NCBI GenBank assembly: GCA_937959265.1
Contig: CALGMA010000029.1
Coordinates: 1 to 42,491 of the forward strand
DNA: 42,491 bases
Source of the DNA: an uncultured Anaerolineae bacterium
GTDB taxonomy: Bacteria; Chloroflexota; Anaerolineae; J036; Brachytrichaceae
Reading direction: 5' to 3'
In this document: one piece after another, positions 16,323 through 23,996 of the stretch
How positions within the stretch are numbered: position 1 is the stretch's first letter
Layout: each line of letters opens with the position of its first letter
Made by a program: the position numbers and the translations under genes
Notes under the pieces: generated by a model
Databases searched by the model: none
What the model was told of the DNA's origin: nothing
The model's input: the letters and a program-made list of their open reading frames with translations, nothing else

Positions 16323-16752
16323 CAGATTCCAGCACCTGCTTGAGCTTGCGCAGATCGTTCTCGAATATCGTGGCAAGCACCTGGCGCGCCGTCGGCTCGA
16401 CCATGAAGAGCAGCGGCGGGATGACCACCTCACCACTCTGCGTCACGCGGGCGCCGGCGTCCACCGGATCGAAGCGCAGCCCGCTGCGAAAGGGGATGCC
16501 TAACATCTCGCCACGGAAGCTGAGGCGCGCCAGCGGCTCGAAGTGCACCATCTCGAACAGCATGTCGAAATGCTGGCCCAGCGCCCGCCGGGTGATGCGC
16601 GCTCGCGTCCCCACGCCGACGCGCTGGCCGTTCAGCAGCTCGGCCTTCACCACATCGGTGGACCAGCGGGTGAAGTTGTCAAAATTCGACACGAACGCGA
16701 ACACTTCCGCCAACGGCCGCGCAATGGTGATATCCCGCTCTACCTTCAACAT
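16309..16752 (-). CDS. SRPBCC-fold (START-like/polyketide cyclase) protein
   Basis: A 147-residue protein beginning MLKVERDITIARPLAEVFAFVSNFDNFTRW, the standard N-terminus of SRPBCC ligand-binding proteins. The pattern continues with VGVGTRARI, FEPLARLSFRG and a long C-terminal helix (PTARQVLATIFENDLRKLKQVLES). These proteins form a deep hydrophobic pocket for lipids or aromatic ligands; the ligand here is unknown. The frame is open another 60 bp upstream, but ATG 16752 starts the conserved part. It lies directly upstream of, and overlaps, the glutamine cyclotransferase gene. There is no signal peptide, so it is presumably cytoplasmic. Confidence 0.85.
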   Translation of the reverse strand: MLKVERDITIARPLAEVFAFVSNFDNFTRWSTDVVKAELLNGQRVGVGTRARITRRALGQHFDMLFEMVHFEPLARLSFRGEMLGIPFRSGLRFDPVDAGARVTQSGEVVIPPLLFMVEPTARQVLATIFENDLRKLKQVLESDDWS

Positions 16753-16841
16753 AGCGCAAATGATGCCACATGTGGCCGGCCTGTGCCCTTCGGCAAGCTC
16801 AAGGCAAAGCACTACGCGACTGCCGACATGAAGCCCGCCCG

Positions 16842-16847
16842 TACAAT
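16842..16847 (+). promoter_or_regulatory. TACAAT -10-like element 7 bp before a start codon
   Basis: TACAAT is followed by 7 bp and then the ATG at 16855, with no Shine-Dalgarno sequence. This spacing would place transcription start at or near the ATG (leaderless). Confidence 0.45.
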
Positions 16848-16854
16848 TTGCCCT

Positions 16855-17880
16855 ATGACGCTTGCACCGCGCGTCTCGCTCGTCATCTACAACCCGATCC
16901 TCGAAGCAGAGGGAGACAGACGGCTAAACCGCGTCCTCGGCTGGAACGACCCCGACCAGCTCTGCGCGCAATACATCGCCGATGTGGAGGCAGCCAGTTA
17001 TGGCTACGTGCGCTATCAGATCGTCGAGCGCATCGAACTGGATGAGTATCCGATCAAGCAAGACGGCTTTCGCTACGACGACGCCGGCTACCTGAGCGCC
17101 TGGCGCGCCCGCAGCGGATTCCACCAACCTGACACGGCCGACTATCCGGCGATCCTACGGCGCTGCGACTTCACGCGCAAGCTGGAGGCCGGCTTGGTAG
17201 ACGAACTGTGGATCATGGCCTTCCCCTACGCCGGCCTGTACGAGTCGTGCATGGGCGGGCGCGGCGCGATCTGGTGTAACGGCCCGGTCATCCCTGGCAC
17301 AGCACAGGTCGCGCGTCGCTTCGTGGTGATGGGCTTCAACTACGAGCGCGGCGTGGACGAGATGCTCGAAGATCTCGGCCATCGCGCCGAGAGCATCATG
17401 GAGTATGTTTTCAGCGATATTCCCGATGAAGCCGGCGCCCCTGGGAGCACGGCGGGAAAGTCGGAACACGGTCGGTCGTGGTGGGATCGGCTGCTCGGGG
17501 CAATCGGCCTGCGACGATCGGCAATCATCAATCGGCCGTCGCCCACCATCAACCTGTCGGGGAACCTGTGGAAGCAGTTCACGCGCTATGACAAACTTAA
17601 TCCCGGCATGGCGGCGTGCGGCAACGTGCACTTCGCGCCCAGCAGCGAGGCCGACTACGACTGGGGCAACCGCCGGCCGGTGTGGAGCAACGCCGATGAC
17701 TGGTTGAATTACCCAAACTTCACCGGTCAAGCGCGCGAGATGAGCTGCGCCGACTGGGGCGGCGGCGACATACGCCGGCATCACCTGTGGTGGATGAAGC
17801 GCTTCCCCCACGTCGAGGGGACGACGCCGACGGGCAAGCTGAACAATTGGTGGCGCTACGTCGTCGGGCTGGAATTTTGA
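16855..17880 (+). CDS. Conserved hypothetical protein, Trp/Tyr-rich
   Basis: A 341-residue protein without a named family known to me. The longer open frame begins 312 bp upstream, but that part overlaps the opposite SRPBCC gene; MTLAPRVSLVIYNPILEAEG at 16855 is the natural start. Conspicuous segments are DELWIMAFPYAGLYESCMGGRGAIWCNGP, RRFVVMGFNYERGVDEMLEDLGHRAES, NLWKQFTRYDKLNPGMAACGNVHFAPSS, DDWLNYPNF and a final WWMKRFPHVEG. The repeated Trp-Asn-Tyr-Gly clusters and conserved Cys/His suggest an enzyme or carbohydrate-active domain. The same order of motifs occurs in hypothetical proteins of actinobacteria as I remember them, so I consider it a conserved family. There is no signal peptide. 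It is probably transcribed from TACAAT directly before the start, and it converges on rimI with a 1-bp gap. Confidence 0.75.
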   Translation: MTLAPRVSLVIYNPILEAEGDRRLNRVLGWNDPDQLCAQYIADVEAASYGYVRYQIVERIELDEYPIKQDGFRYDDAGYLSAWRARSGFHQPDTADYPAILRRCDFTRKLEAGLVDELWIMAFPYAGLYESCMGGRGAIWCNGPVIPGTAQVARRFVVMGFNYERGVDEMLEDLGHRAESIMEYVFSDIPDEAGAPGSTAGKSEHGRSWWDRLLGAIGLRRSAIINRPSPTINLSGNLWKQFTRYDKLNPGMAACGNVHFAPSSEADYDWGNRRPVWSNADDWLNYPNFTGQAREMSCADWGGGDIRRHHLWWMKRFPHVEGTTPTGKLNNWWRYVVGLEF

Positions 17881-17881
17881 A

Positions 17882-18541
17882 TCACCCGCCGGGCCGCAGC
17901 CGGCTTTCCAGCGCATCCAACTGGGCGCGGTATTCGGGCGTGTTGAAGCGGACGATGGTCATCAGCAGCGCGTCCTCGCGATTGTCTTGATAGTAGGCTT
18001 TGCGTCGGCCCACTTCCTCGAAGCCGTATTTGCGATATAGATGCTGCGCTGCAACATTGCTCACCCGCACCTCCAGTGTGACGATCTCGGCGCGGCGACG
18101 CTGCGCTTCGCGCAGCAAGTTGATGAGGATGCGCTCGCCGACGCCGCGCCGGCGCCAACCCGGATGCGTGGCGATAGTGGCGATGTGCGCTTCGTCCACA
18201 TGCATCCACATCCCGGCAAATCCCACAACCGTATGTGGTGCGCGTTGCACCGGGGCGCGGCTCTGCAAACCCAGACGCTGTGCCAGGCGTTGCCAATGCG
18301 AGCGCGGCGCCGCCGGCATCGCCTCAACCTCATACGCCCGCGCGACGACGAAGTAGGCTTCAGGGTTCTCGCTCAACTCGTAGCGGTAGGCGCGCTCCGG
18401 CCAGGGACGCGGGAAGGAGGCGCGTTCGATCGCCATGACGGCCGGAATGTCGTCCAGGGACATCGGCGTGACGACAACAGAAGCGATTCGCTCCGACGCG
18501 CTCGGCACCTGGAGCGGATCGAGGACGACTTGACTACTCAT
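17882..18541 (-). CDS. rimI: RimI-type GNAT N-acetyltransferase
   Basis: Predicted to acetylate a protein N-terminus (ribosomal protein S18 alanine in the model enzyme). The 219-residue GNAT has the acetyl-CoA loop THPGWRRRGVGERIL (RRGVG at 131-135), the family VTLEVRVSNVAAQHLYRKYGF segment and the N-terminal AIERASFPRPWPERAYRYEL segment of RimI. It is longer than the usual 150 residues because of about 20 extra residues at the N-terminus, a 30-residue insertion near 72-103 and a C-terminal tail. It lies 33 bp downstream of tsaB on the same strand, a neighbourhood common in bacteria. Confidence 0.85.
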   Translation of the reverse strand: MSSQVVLDPLQVPSASERIASVVVTPMSLDDIPAVMAIERASFPRPWPERAYRYELSENPEAYFVVARAYEVEAMPAAPRSHWQRLAQRLGLQSRAPVQRAPHTVVGFAGMWMHVDEAHIATIATHPGWRRRGVGERILINLLREAQRRRAEIVTLEVRVSNVAAQHLYRKYGFEEVGRRKAYYQDNREDALLMTIVRFNTPEYRAQLDALESRLRPGG

Positions 18542-18574
18542 CTCGTCTCAATCCAGCGCGATAAGCCCGCGCCA

Positions 18575-19228
18575 TCATGTCTCGGTGGGATAGACGGCGG
18601 TCAACGTCATCGCGTCGTCCACTTCGCCGCGTTCCCAACGAGCCATCCCCAATTCTGCCAGAAATCCTGCCCGCCGCAGATTGAGTACTGCCGGCGCGAC
18701 CATGACTTTCGCGCGCAGGGCAGCGATCCAGGCCGGCGCAATGTCGCCACATACATACAGCGGCGGCTCGGCGCGCTCGGCCAGCTCTGCCCAACTGTGG
18801 ATTCGCCACTTGCCGGCGACCGACGGTGCACCCTCGCGCCATTCGTAGGGGCAGGCAGCAACTCGGTTGCGCCCGACTTCGAGCAAGGCCAGCATCGGCG
18901 CAGGCTGCGGCGGCTGCGCGTGGGCAATCACGTCGAAAGCCGTCACGCCGATCATCGGCAAGTTGCGCACCACGGCCATACCCTTGCCAATGGCCAGGCC
19001 ACAGCGCACGCCGGTGAACGACCCCGGGCCGATCGCTACGGCGACGCATCCGATGTCCTCCGGCGCGATGCGGCATGCGCGCATTAAGTCGCGAATGCGC
19101 GCGGCGACGGTGGCCGTCTCATGCCGCTGCGCTTCCCAGGTCATCTCGGCGCGCAGCGTCATCTGATCGCGCAGGGCGATGCTGGTGCGCGCGGTGCAGG
19201 TGTCGAGGGCAAGCAAGACAGCGGACAT
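18575..19228 (-). CDS. tsaB: tRNA t6A37 threonylcarbamoyladenosine protein TsaB
   Basis: A 217-residue member of the ASKHA fold and partner of TsaD and TsaE in making N6-threonylcarbamoyladenosine at position 37 of ANN-decoding tRNAs. The N-terminus MSAVLLALDTCTARTSIAL and the signature AIGPGSFTGVRCGLAIGKGMA (IGPGSFTG at 66-73) are diagnostic. The frame is open upstream, but the ATG at 19228 lies 2 bp after the tsaE stop, so the two are cotranslated. The catalytic subunit gene tsaD is not in the window. Confidence 0.92.
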   Translation of the reverse strand: MSAVLLALDTCTARTSIALRDQMTLRAEMTWEAQRHETATVAARIRDLMRACRIAPEDIGCVAVAIGPGSFTGVRCGLAIGKGMAVVRNLPMIGVTAFDVIAHAQPPQPAPMLALLEVGRNRVAACPYEWREGAPSVAGKWRIHSWAELAERAEPPLYVCGDIAPAWIAALRAKVMVAPAVLNLRRAGFLAELGMARWERGEVDDAMTLTAVYPTET

Positions 19229-19230
19229 GG

Positions 19231-19752
19231 TCACACCCCAAACGCGCTCTTCCGGAAGGCGAGCAACACCTGCCAGGTTTGCGCATCCTGCGTGGAGAAG
19301 GTCAGTTGGCGGCGCGTGTCGCTCACCGGCATCAGCTTGACGTGGATCGCCTCCGGCGGGATCAGCCCCGGCGCGCGCTCCGGCCACTCGATCAGGCACA
19401 CGCTGTTCTCGTCGTCCAGGATCTCCTCCAGGCCTAGGCTGGCCAGGTCGCGCTCGTCCTCGACGCGATACAGGTCAATGTGATACAGCGTGGCGTCGTC
19501 GCGCCGGCGATGATGTTCCTGCACCAGTGTGAAAGTCGGACTACGCAGCGGCTGTTCCGCGCCCCAGCCGGCGCCCACCCCACGCGCGAAGCTGGTCTTG
19601 CCTGCGCCGAGCGGCCCGTGCAGGGCAATCACAGCATGACGCGGCAGCAAGGCGCCCAATCGCGCGCCCAGCCGCTGCGTTTGCGCCTCGCTGTGGCTGG
19701 TGCACTCGATTGAGAGCGGTTCGAGAATGGCCATGCCAGGCGCAGCGCTCAC
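19231..19752 (-). CDS. tsaE: tRNA t6A37 biosynthesis ATPase TsaE
   Basis: The ATPase that drives turnover of the TsaBD complex in t6A synthesis. Of 173 residues, Walker A is GPLGAGKTS (46-54). Further family marks are RSPTFTLVQEH, YHIDLYRVED and CLIEWPERA. The GTG at 19752 starts 1 bp after the upstream stop codon; ATG 19734 is an alternative that removes six residues. It sits between a DUF4203-like membrane gene and tsaB in a tightly packed minus-strand run. Confidence 0.92.
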   Translation of the reverse strand: MSAAPGMAILEPLSIECTSHSEAQTQRLGARLGALLPRHAVIALHGPLGAGKTSFARGVGAGWGAEQPLRSPTFTLVQEHHRRRDDATLYHIDLYRVEDERDLASLGLEEILDDENSVCLIEWPERAPGLIPPEAIHVKLMPVSDTRRQLTFSTQDAQTWQVLLAFRKSAFGV

Positions 19753-19753
19753 G

Positions 19754-20272
19754 TCAGCGACGACGCTGATAGAAGAAGCCGATGGCGGCCAGGACTAAGG
19801 TGATCACCGTGCTGACAACACCCGGCAGCGTGATGAACGAACCCAACCCGTTCACGATCAAACTCGCGCCCAGCAAGCTGGTGAGGACGATGATGCCGAG
19901 ATTGAAGAAGCGCGCCATCAGGCCGAAACCGACCAGCGCACCGATGAAGGCGATGATCCATGCCATCAGGCCGGATGCGATGCCAAGCGACTGGCCCAGC
20001 CACAACAAGATGCCTGCGCCGGCAACTGCGCCCATGATTTGCAGCACCAGCCGCGTCCCGCTGCGCGCCAAGGTAACCAAGACCAAACCGATGAGCGCCG
20101 CGACCACGGCGACGATCAGCGCCGTCAAAAATGCGCCGGGGATGATCTGTCGGATGAGGATGAAGCCGACAAGAAAGCCGGCGGCCGCAGCGAACAGGCG
20201 CAGGTTCTTGCCCAACAGCAACACAGCAACGCCCAGCGCGATACCGATCAGACCACTCGTTATTCCTTCCAC
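19754..20272 (-). CDS. Small DUF4203-like membrane protein
   Basis: A 172-residue protein with about six hydrophobic helices and very short loops. The start is the GTG at 20272, because the coding strand has GAGGAGAAACAAC directly before it, a strong Shine-Dalgarno site; the open extension upstream is not protein-like. Helices are rich in Gly/Ala/Leu (GLIGIALGVAVLLLGK, GAFLTALIVAVVAALIGLVL), and it resembles the DUF4203-like protein at 10963-11610 in style. It ends in YQRRR. It heads the tsaE-tsaB-rimI run with a 1-bp gap, so it is likely cotranscribed, but a link to tRNA modification is not implied. Confidence 0.75.
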   Translation of the reverse strand: MEGITSGLIGIALGVAVLLLGKNLRLFAAAAGFLVGFILIRQIIPGAFLTALIVAVVAALIGLVLVTLARSGTRLVLQIMGAVAGAGILLWLGQSLGIASGLMAWIIAFIGALVGFGLMARFFNLGIIVLTSLLGASLIVNGLGSFITLPGVVSTVITLVLAAIGFFYQRRR

Positions 20273-20371
20273 GTTGTTTCTCCTCGATGTTCGAATGCCT
20301 CGTGCGATGGCACGGCGCACTTGGCGCCGGCCCGTGCTTATTCTATGTGAGTCGTCGAGATGCGAAAGCGC

Positions 20372-20397
20372 GAGCGCCCGACACGCATCGGGCGCTC
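20372..20397 (-). terminator. Perfect 10-bp hairpin after the 448-residue protein gene
   Basis: Arms 20372-20381 and 20388-20397 pair perfectly around a 6-base loop. On the minus strand it lies about 150 bp after the stop of the 448-residue protein and is followed by CGCGCTTTCGC. It probably separates that gene from the DUF4203-like/tsaE run. Confidence 0.55.
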
Positions 20398-20547
20398 AGC
20401 CGTACTAAGAGCCTGTCCGGAGATGCCTATCGAGTGGGCACAGGCAATGACTTTGTCCACCCGAATGCACTTCATGCTGCGCGTTCAGGGGACTCTAAAT
20501 GCAGGCGGCACCGCGTGGCTGCCCCGCAAGCCGGTAATCCTCCTGGG

Positions 20548-21894
20548 CTAGCCAGAAGGTCCTTCGCCGTTCGGGCAGCAGCGATACTCCTGTGCTTTGT
20601 CGAGCAGTTCGATCTTACGCGCCAGCAGCTTGTTCTCGAGCTCCATGCGTTCCAGCTCGAGCTGCATCTTCCTGTGCAACTCCGGCTCGCAGATGCTACA
20701 AGCGTCCATGCAGCTCTTCACAATTACGCCGGCTGTCGGGATGGAGGTCTTACGTTCGTAGCCGAACTCTTGTTTGGCTTCCTTAGACACCTGCTTCGTC
20801 TCCCGGTCAAGCAGGCCTTGTTTGATGAGCTGTTCGTCCACGAAGGCGAGCGCTTTCTCGCGCACAGCGTCAGGCAAAGGCTGCTGGAGACCGGGGTCGG
20901 TCACAGCGGTGAACGCGACGGCTGCGGTGCGAAGGCCGACTTGACCACCGGGGAGCGGGGCCAACGCCAAGGCTTGTAGGCGCTGTTCGGCTTGCACGCT
21001 GCGCTCCAACACTGCCAGCCGCTGCGCGCTCGTGGCCGGCACGTCTTGCGGCACAGCAGCGATCTGGCCCACAGGACGGAATGGGTTGGCCGGCACCGGC
21101 ATGGGCGCGACGGGATCGAGCACGCGGCGCTCGATGGATACCAACTCAAACTTGATCGTCTCTGTCTTGTTGATGCGATAGAACAAGAAGGTGACAGCAT
21201 GACACTTGTTCGGGTTGCTGAACTCGCGCGAGGAAGCCTCGAAGTGATCCTCCGACTCGCCCTGGATGTGCGTGCGTGTGCTTACCTCGCCAATGGATAG
21301 CGAGTGCGCTTTACGCGTCGCTTCCACCGATAGGTTGTCGGACATCTCGGCATGGGCGCGATGCTCACGTAGCCAATCGCGTGTAGAAGAGGCGCTGTGG
21401 CTGCCGCGCGCGTTCGCATCGGCGCTGGCGGAGAAGAAACCGATCGATCCACTGGCATCGCCATGGAAATCCCACTTACCCTGCTCTGCATAGTTCTCGC
21501 TGCCGCGATTCACCACGTTTTCGTCAGCCATGAAGGCGCGTAGCGCACGCATGCGGTATTGCTCCTCGCTGATCTGCTCGCTGCGATAGCTGAGCTTCGA
21601 TTCGCTATCGAAGCTGAAGCGACTGCGGCGATCGGTCGTCGCCAGGCGCACTTTCTCACCAGGCAGCAGCGTCGTGCTATAGGCAATATCGCCGAGCGCC
21701 AGTGGCCCACTGCAACGGGTGAAGCGAGTGTGGATGATCACTTCCACGCGTATCGGTTGCTCGTTGGGCCCGCGCACATTGGTCGGGAAGATCAGATGCC
21801 GGCGCATGTCAATCACATCGCACGGATGCTCCGTTTCCAGCTCCGGGCAGCACGGTATGTCTTCATATTTGGTCAGATCTTTAGCGGTCGTCAT
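20548..21894 (-). CDS. Unknown 448-residue protein with Gly/Ser/Ala segment and Cys pairs
   Basis: No family is recognised. The ATG at 21894 has a clear GGAGGA site upstream, so the longer open frame is not used. Visible parts: a Cys-bearing N-terminus (CC at 15-16, C25); a strand-rich domain about residues 32-125 (HLIFPTNVRGPNEQPIRVEVIIH, LLPGEKVRLATTDRRSRFSFDSES); a small-residue alternating stretch at 143-170 (GDASGSIGFFSASADANARG) followed by helical segments; a strand-rich part 200-258 (CHAVTFLFYRINKTETIKFEL); a Pro-rich linker; a Cys cluster SCMDACSICE (394-403); and a coiled coil (about 405-435) ending with CC (439-440). There is no signal peptide or obvious long membrane helix. It lies 292 bp downstream of the clostripain-like peptidase gene on the same strand, suggesting a functional pair. 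Confidence 0.75.
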   Translation of the reverse strand: MTTAKDLTKYEDIPCCPELETEHPCDVIDMRRHLIFPTNVRGPNEQPIRVEVIIHTRFTRCSGPLALGDIAYSTTLLPGEKVRLATTDRRSRFSFDSESKLSYRSEQISEEQYRMRALRAFMADENVVNRGSENYAEQGKWDFHGDASGSIGFFSASADANARGSHSASSTRDWLREHRAHAEMSDNLSVEATRKAHSLSIGEVSTRTHIQGESEDHFEASSREFSNPNKCHAVTFLFYRINKTETIKFELVSIERRVLDPVAPMPVPANPFRPVGQIAAVPQDVPATSAQRLAVLERSVQAEQRLQALALAPLPGGQVGLRTAAVAFTAVTDPGLQQPLPDAVREKALAFVDEQLIKQGLLDRETKQVSKEAKQEFGYERKTSIPTAGVIVKSCMDACSICEPELHRKMQLELERMELENKLLARKIELLDKAQEYRCCPNGEGPSG

Positions 21895-21986
21895 TTCGAT
21901 TCCTCCGTAGAGCAGGCCATCGCCGCACCTCCATACAACGCTGGGACTTACAGCGAGGCGCGCCAGAAGTGATAAAGGCAATGGCC

Positions 21987-22060
21987 AAGGACGCGAAGGC
22001 AGCGTCCGCTGACCTCACGTCAGCGCTCCCCCTGACATATCGCGCTCCCTTCGCGTCCTT
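21987..22060 (-). ncRNA. Nested inverted repeat in the peptidase-448 aa intergenic region
   Basis: Twelve-base arms 21987-21998 and 22049-22060 are perfect reverse complements and enclose a second perfect stem (22008-22013 with 22019-22024). Transcribed from the peptidase gene toward the 448-residue gene it would fold into a branched hairpin, about 90 bp before that start codon. It could be an attenuator, a processing site or a dispersed repeat. It is called only as a structured element. Confidence 0.4.
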
Positions 22061-22186
22061 ACCAGCCTCCCCCGCACTCTATTTCATCACGGCTACACTC
22101 CCATTGCCATGCAGCGATTCACAAGCCTGGACAACAATTGCATACGATAGCAATACGATGCGCGAATGAACAAGCACACAGCAGGC

Positions 22187-23770
22187 TCATGCGCCTTGTG
22201 AACGCTGATGCAGATCGTCGGGTTTACCGGACGGCTTTTGATCCGGCCAGTCGGGCTTGTGCGGCGGCTCGAATTTTGCGTTGAAAACTGGGAAGTCAGG
22301 AATGTGCGCAGGTAACAACCCGACGAACGGCGTGTCCTCGTGATACTCGATGATGAAGTCCACCCAATCGGTGACTTTGACGAAGTCAATAATGTGCGGC
22401 TGGACGCGCGGCTTGCTTGGATCCGGGTTCACGTCCAGGTAATATGGCGAGCGCCAGTCCCACAACCCTCTGCGCAGCGGGTCAGGCAGAAAGATGTTCA
22501 TGGCCAGATCACCGCGAAAATCCCACACCGCGTCGACGTTGACCCAGGGGCGGTCAACGTCACCATAGGCCTTGATGCCTCCGGTAGCCTTCCACAGCGC
22601 CCGGGCGGCGGCCTGCACCCCGAAGGCCGCATACTTCGGATCGTCGAGCACGGCAGCTAGGCTGCGCAGATCAGTCATCTCATCCGGTGTCTCCAGTGTG
22701 AAGTCGCCATGGGTGGTGTCATACTGCTGGGCCTTGACGATGGCGGCCTGTATGTCGTCGGCGACCTGCGCGCGGGCAGCGCCATGAGTGTTGCGCAGCG
22801 AGACCAGCAGCGCGTCGGCCAGGTCGTCAACCCGTTCGACGATCTCACGCATGCGCGCCAGCGCAATGGCGCCGCCGGCCGTCGGATGATTGCCCTTGGC
22901 GGCGAGCACAGCTCGATTCGCTTCGGCGAACCAGAGAGCCAACTCGGCAGGTGTTGCTGTCTTTCGATTCTTCAAACAGGCGAACACTTCAGGATAAGCC
23001 GCGCCGGCGGTGAAGAAATTGTAGTTGGGATAACCCACAGCGTAGCTGGCGTAAGGCGCAACCGTGTGCAATACCTCGACCGACATATTGAAGCAGTTGT
23101 TGAAGTGGATCAGCGCCAGTTTGTGCGCGCCGGCGCCAAGCACATCTTTCAAGGCTTGGCCCAGGCCATAGGTAGACATCGGCATCTGTCCTGCGGGCAG
23201 GATGGGCGATCCTTGCGGCAAGATGGGCGATCCTTGCGGCAGGATGGGCGACCCTTGCGGCAGGATGGGCGACCCTTGCGGCAACGGCACTGTCCCTTGC
23301 TGACGAATCACCCACACGTTTTTGCCATAGTCGGTCAGGTTGCGCAGGGAAAGCTGGGCGCGATCTATCTCCGGCAGGAAACCCGCGCCGTGCCCCTCCA
23401 GGCTCAACACGAAGTCCGCTGTAGGATGCTGCTCGCTGGCGTAGCGCAACAGCCCCGCAAGCGTCCTCGGAGAAGCCATATCGAGCTTCCAACGCGACGT
23501 GACTTGCAGATCGGCTGGCCGGGCAGCAGGAATGTGGATGAGGTGGGTATCGCTGTTCATCCGATCCACCAGCGCGACTACGTGCACCCCGCATGCGGCC
23601 ACTTCGAGCAGGTTCTGCATCAGCGGATGTTGGCTGAGGTCGAGCGACGCGCCGTCTGGATATGTACTCAACAGATGGTCGGCCCCGAAAGGGGCATAGA
23701 CGACGAAAACAACGCTGTCGCGCAGCTCCTTTGCAAACGTGCCATTGTGGATCAAGTGGGGCAATCGCAT
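22187..23770 (-). CDS. Clostripain-like (C11, clan CD) cysteine peptidase
   Basis: A 527-residue caspase-fold peptidase. The N-terminal strand VVFVYAPFGADHLL, the catalytic His region FVLSLEGHGAGF (His127) and the nucleophile region LALIHFNNCFNMSVEVLHTVAPYASYAVG (Cys226) follow clostripain order; the family's usual Asp before the Cys is Asn here. Between His and Cys the protein carries four copies of QGSPILP (165-192). In clostripain the corresponding stretch is the self-processed linker. The C-terminal half is alpha/beta without a recognised domain. There is no signal peptide, so an intracellular role is likely. The start ATG at 23770 has AGGAT upstream. It is divergent from a TPR-winged-helix gene and upstream of the unknown 448-residue protein. 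Confidence 0.8.
   Translation of the reverse strand: MRLPHLIHNGTFAKELRDSVVFVVYAPFGADHLLSTYPDGASLDLSQHPLMQNLLEVAACGVHVVALVDRMNSDTHLIHIPAARPADLQVTSRWKLDMASPRTLAGLLRYASEQHPTADFVLSLEGHGAGFLPEIDRAQLSLRNLTDYGKNVWVIRQQGTVPLPQGSPILPQGSPILPQGSPILPQGSPILPAGQMPMSTYGLGQALKDVLGAGAHKLALIHFNNCFNMSVEVLHTVAPYASYAVGYPNYNFFTAGAAYPEVFACLKNRKTATPAELALWFAEANRAVLAAKGNHPTAGGAIALARMREIVERVDDLADALLVSLRNTHGAARAQVADDIQAAIVKAQQYDTTHGDFTLETPDEMTDLRSLAAVLDDPKYAAFGVQAAARALWKATGGIKAYGDVDRPWVNVDAVWDFRGDLAMNIFLPDPLRRGLWDWRSPYYLDVNPDPSKPRVQPHIIDFVKVTDWVDFIIEYHEDTPFVGLLPAHIPDFPVFNAKFEPPHKPDWPDQKPSGKPDDLHQRSQGA
23195..23278 (-). repeat. Four tandem 21-bp repeats inside the peptidase gene
   Basis: Four near-identical 21-bp units encode QGSPILP four times (residues 165-192). 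Units differ at single bases (GAT/GAC, AAG/CAG). The unit is a multiple of three, so copy number can change without breaking the frame. There are no spacers, so it is not a CRISPR array. Confidence 0.92.
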
Positions 23771-23790
23771 ATGTGGTCATCCTGTCAGGT

Positions 23791-23807
23791 GATACACTAT
23801 GTATATC
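23791..23807. promoter_or_regulatory. Imperfect 17-bp palindrome in the divergent intergenic region
   Basis: GATACACTATGTATATC is palindromic at six of eight arm positions and lies 20 bp before the peptidase start, in an AT-rich patch between the peptidase and the TPR-winged-helix gene. It could be an operator overlapping the peptidase promoter. Confidence 0.35.
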
Positions 23808-23996
23808 CTCTTTTTAAGGCATAGGCGTTGTCAGGAATACGCGCGAATTGACGAGGTAGGGACGCAAGCGCAAGACGATTAGCAGACGAATCGGGACGAG
23901 GAACCTGCTCATACGTGATTTCGGATCCCGCCAGCGGCATAGGAACGAGACTCTGGATGCTGCCTGAATCCAATTCACGGGGTTTTAAACAGAACT

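Noticed and set aside
23195..23278. CRISPR array
   Set aside because: The 21-bp units are directly adjacent without spacers and code for a regular peptide repeat in frame.
22709..23824. 371-codon open frame antisense to the clostripain-like peptidase
   Set aside because: The opposite strand carries the peptidase with clear catalytic motifs; this frame has no recognisable domain and no suitable ribosome site.
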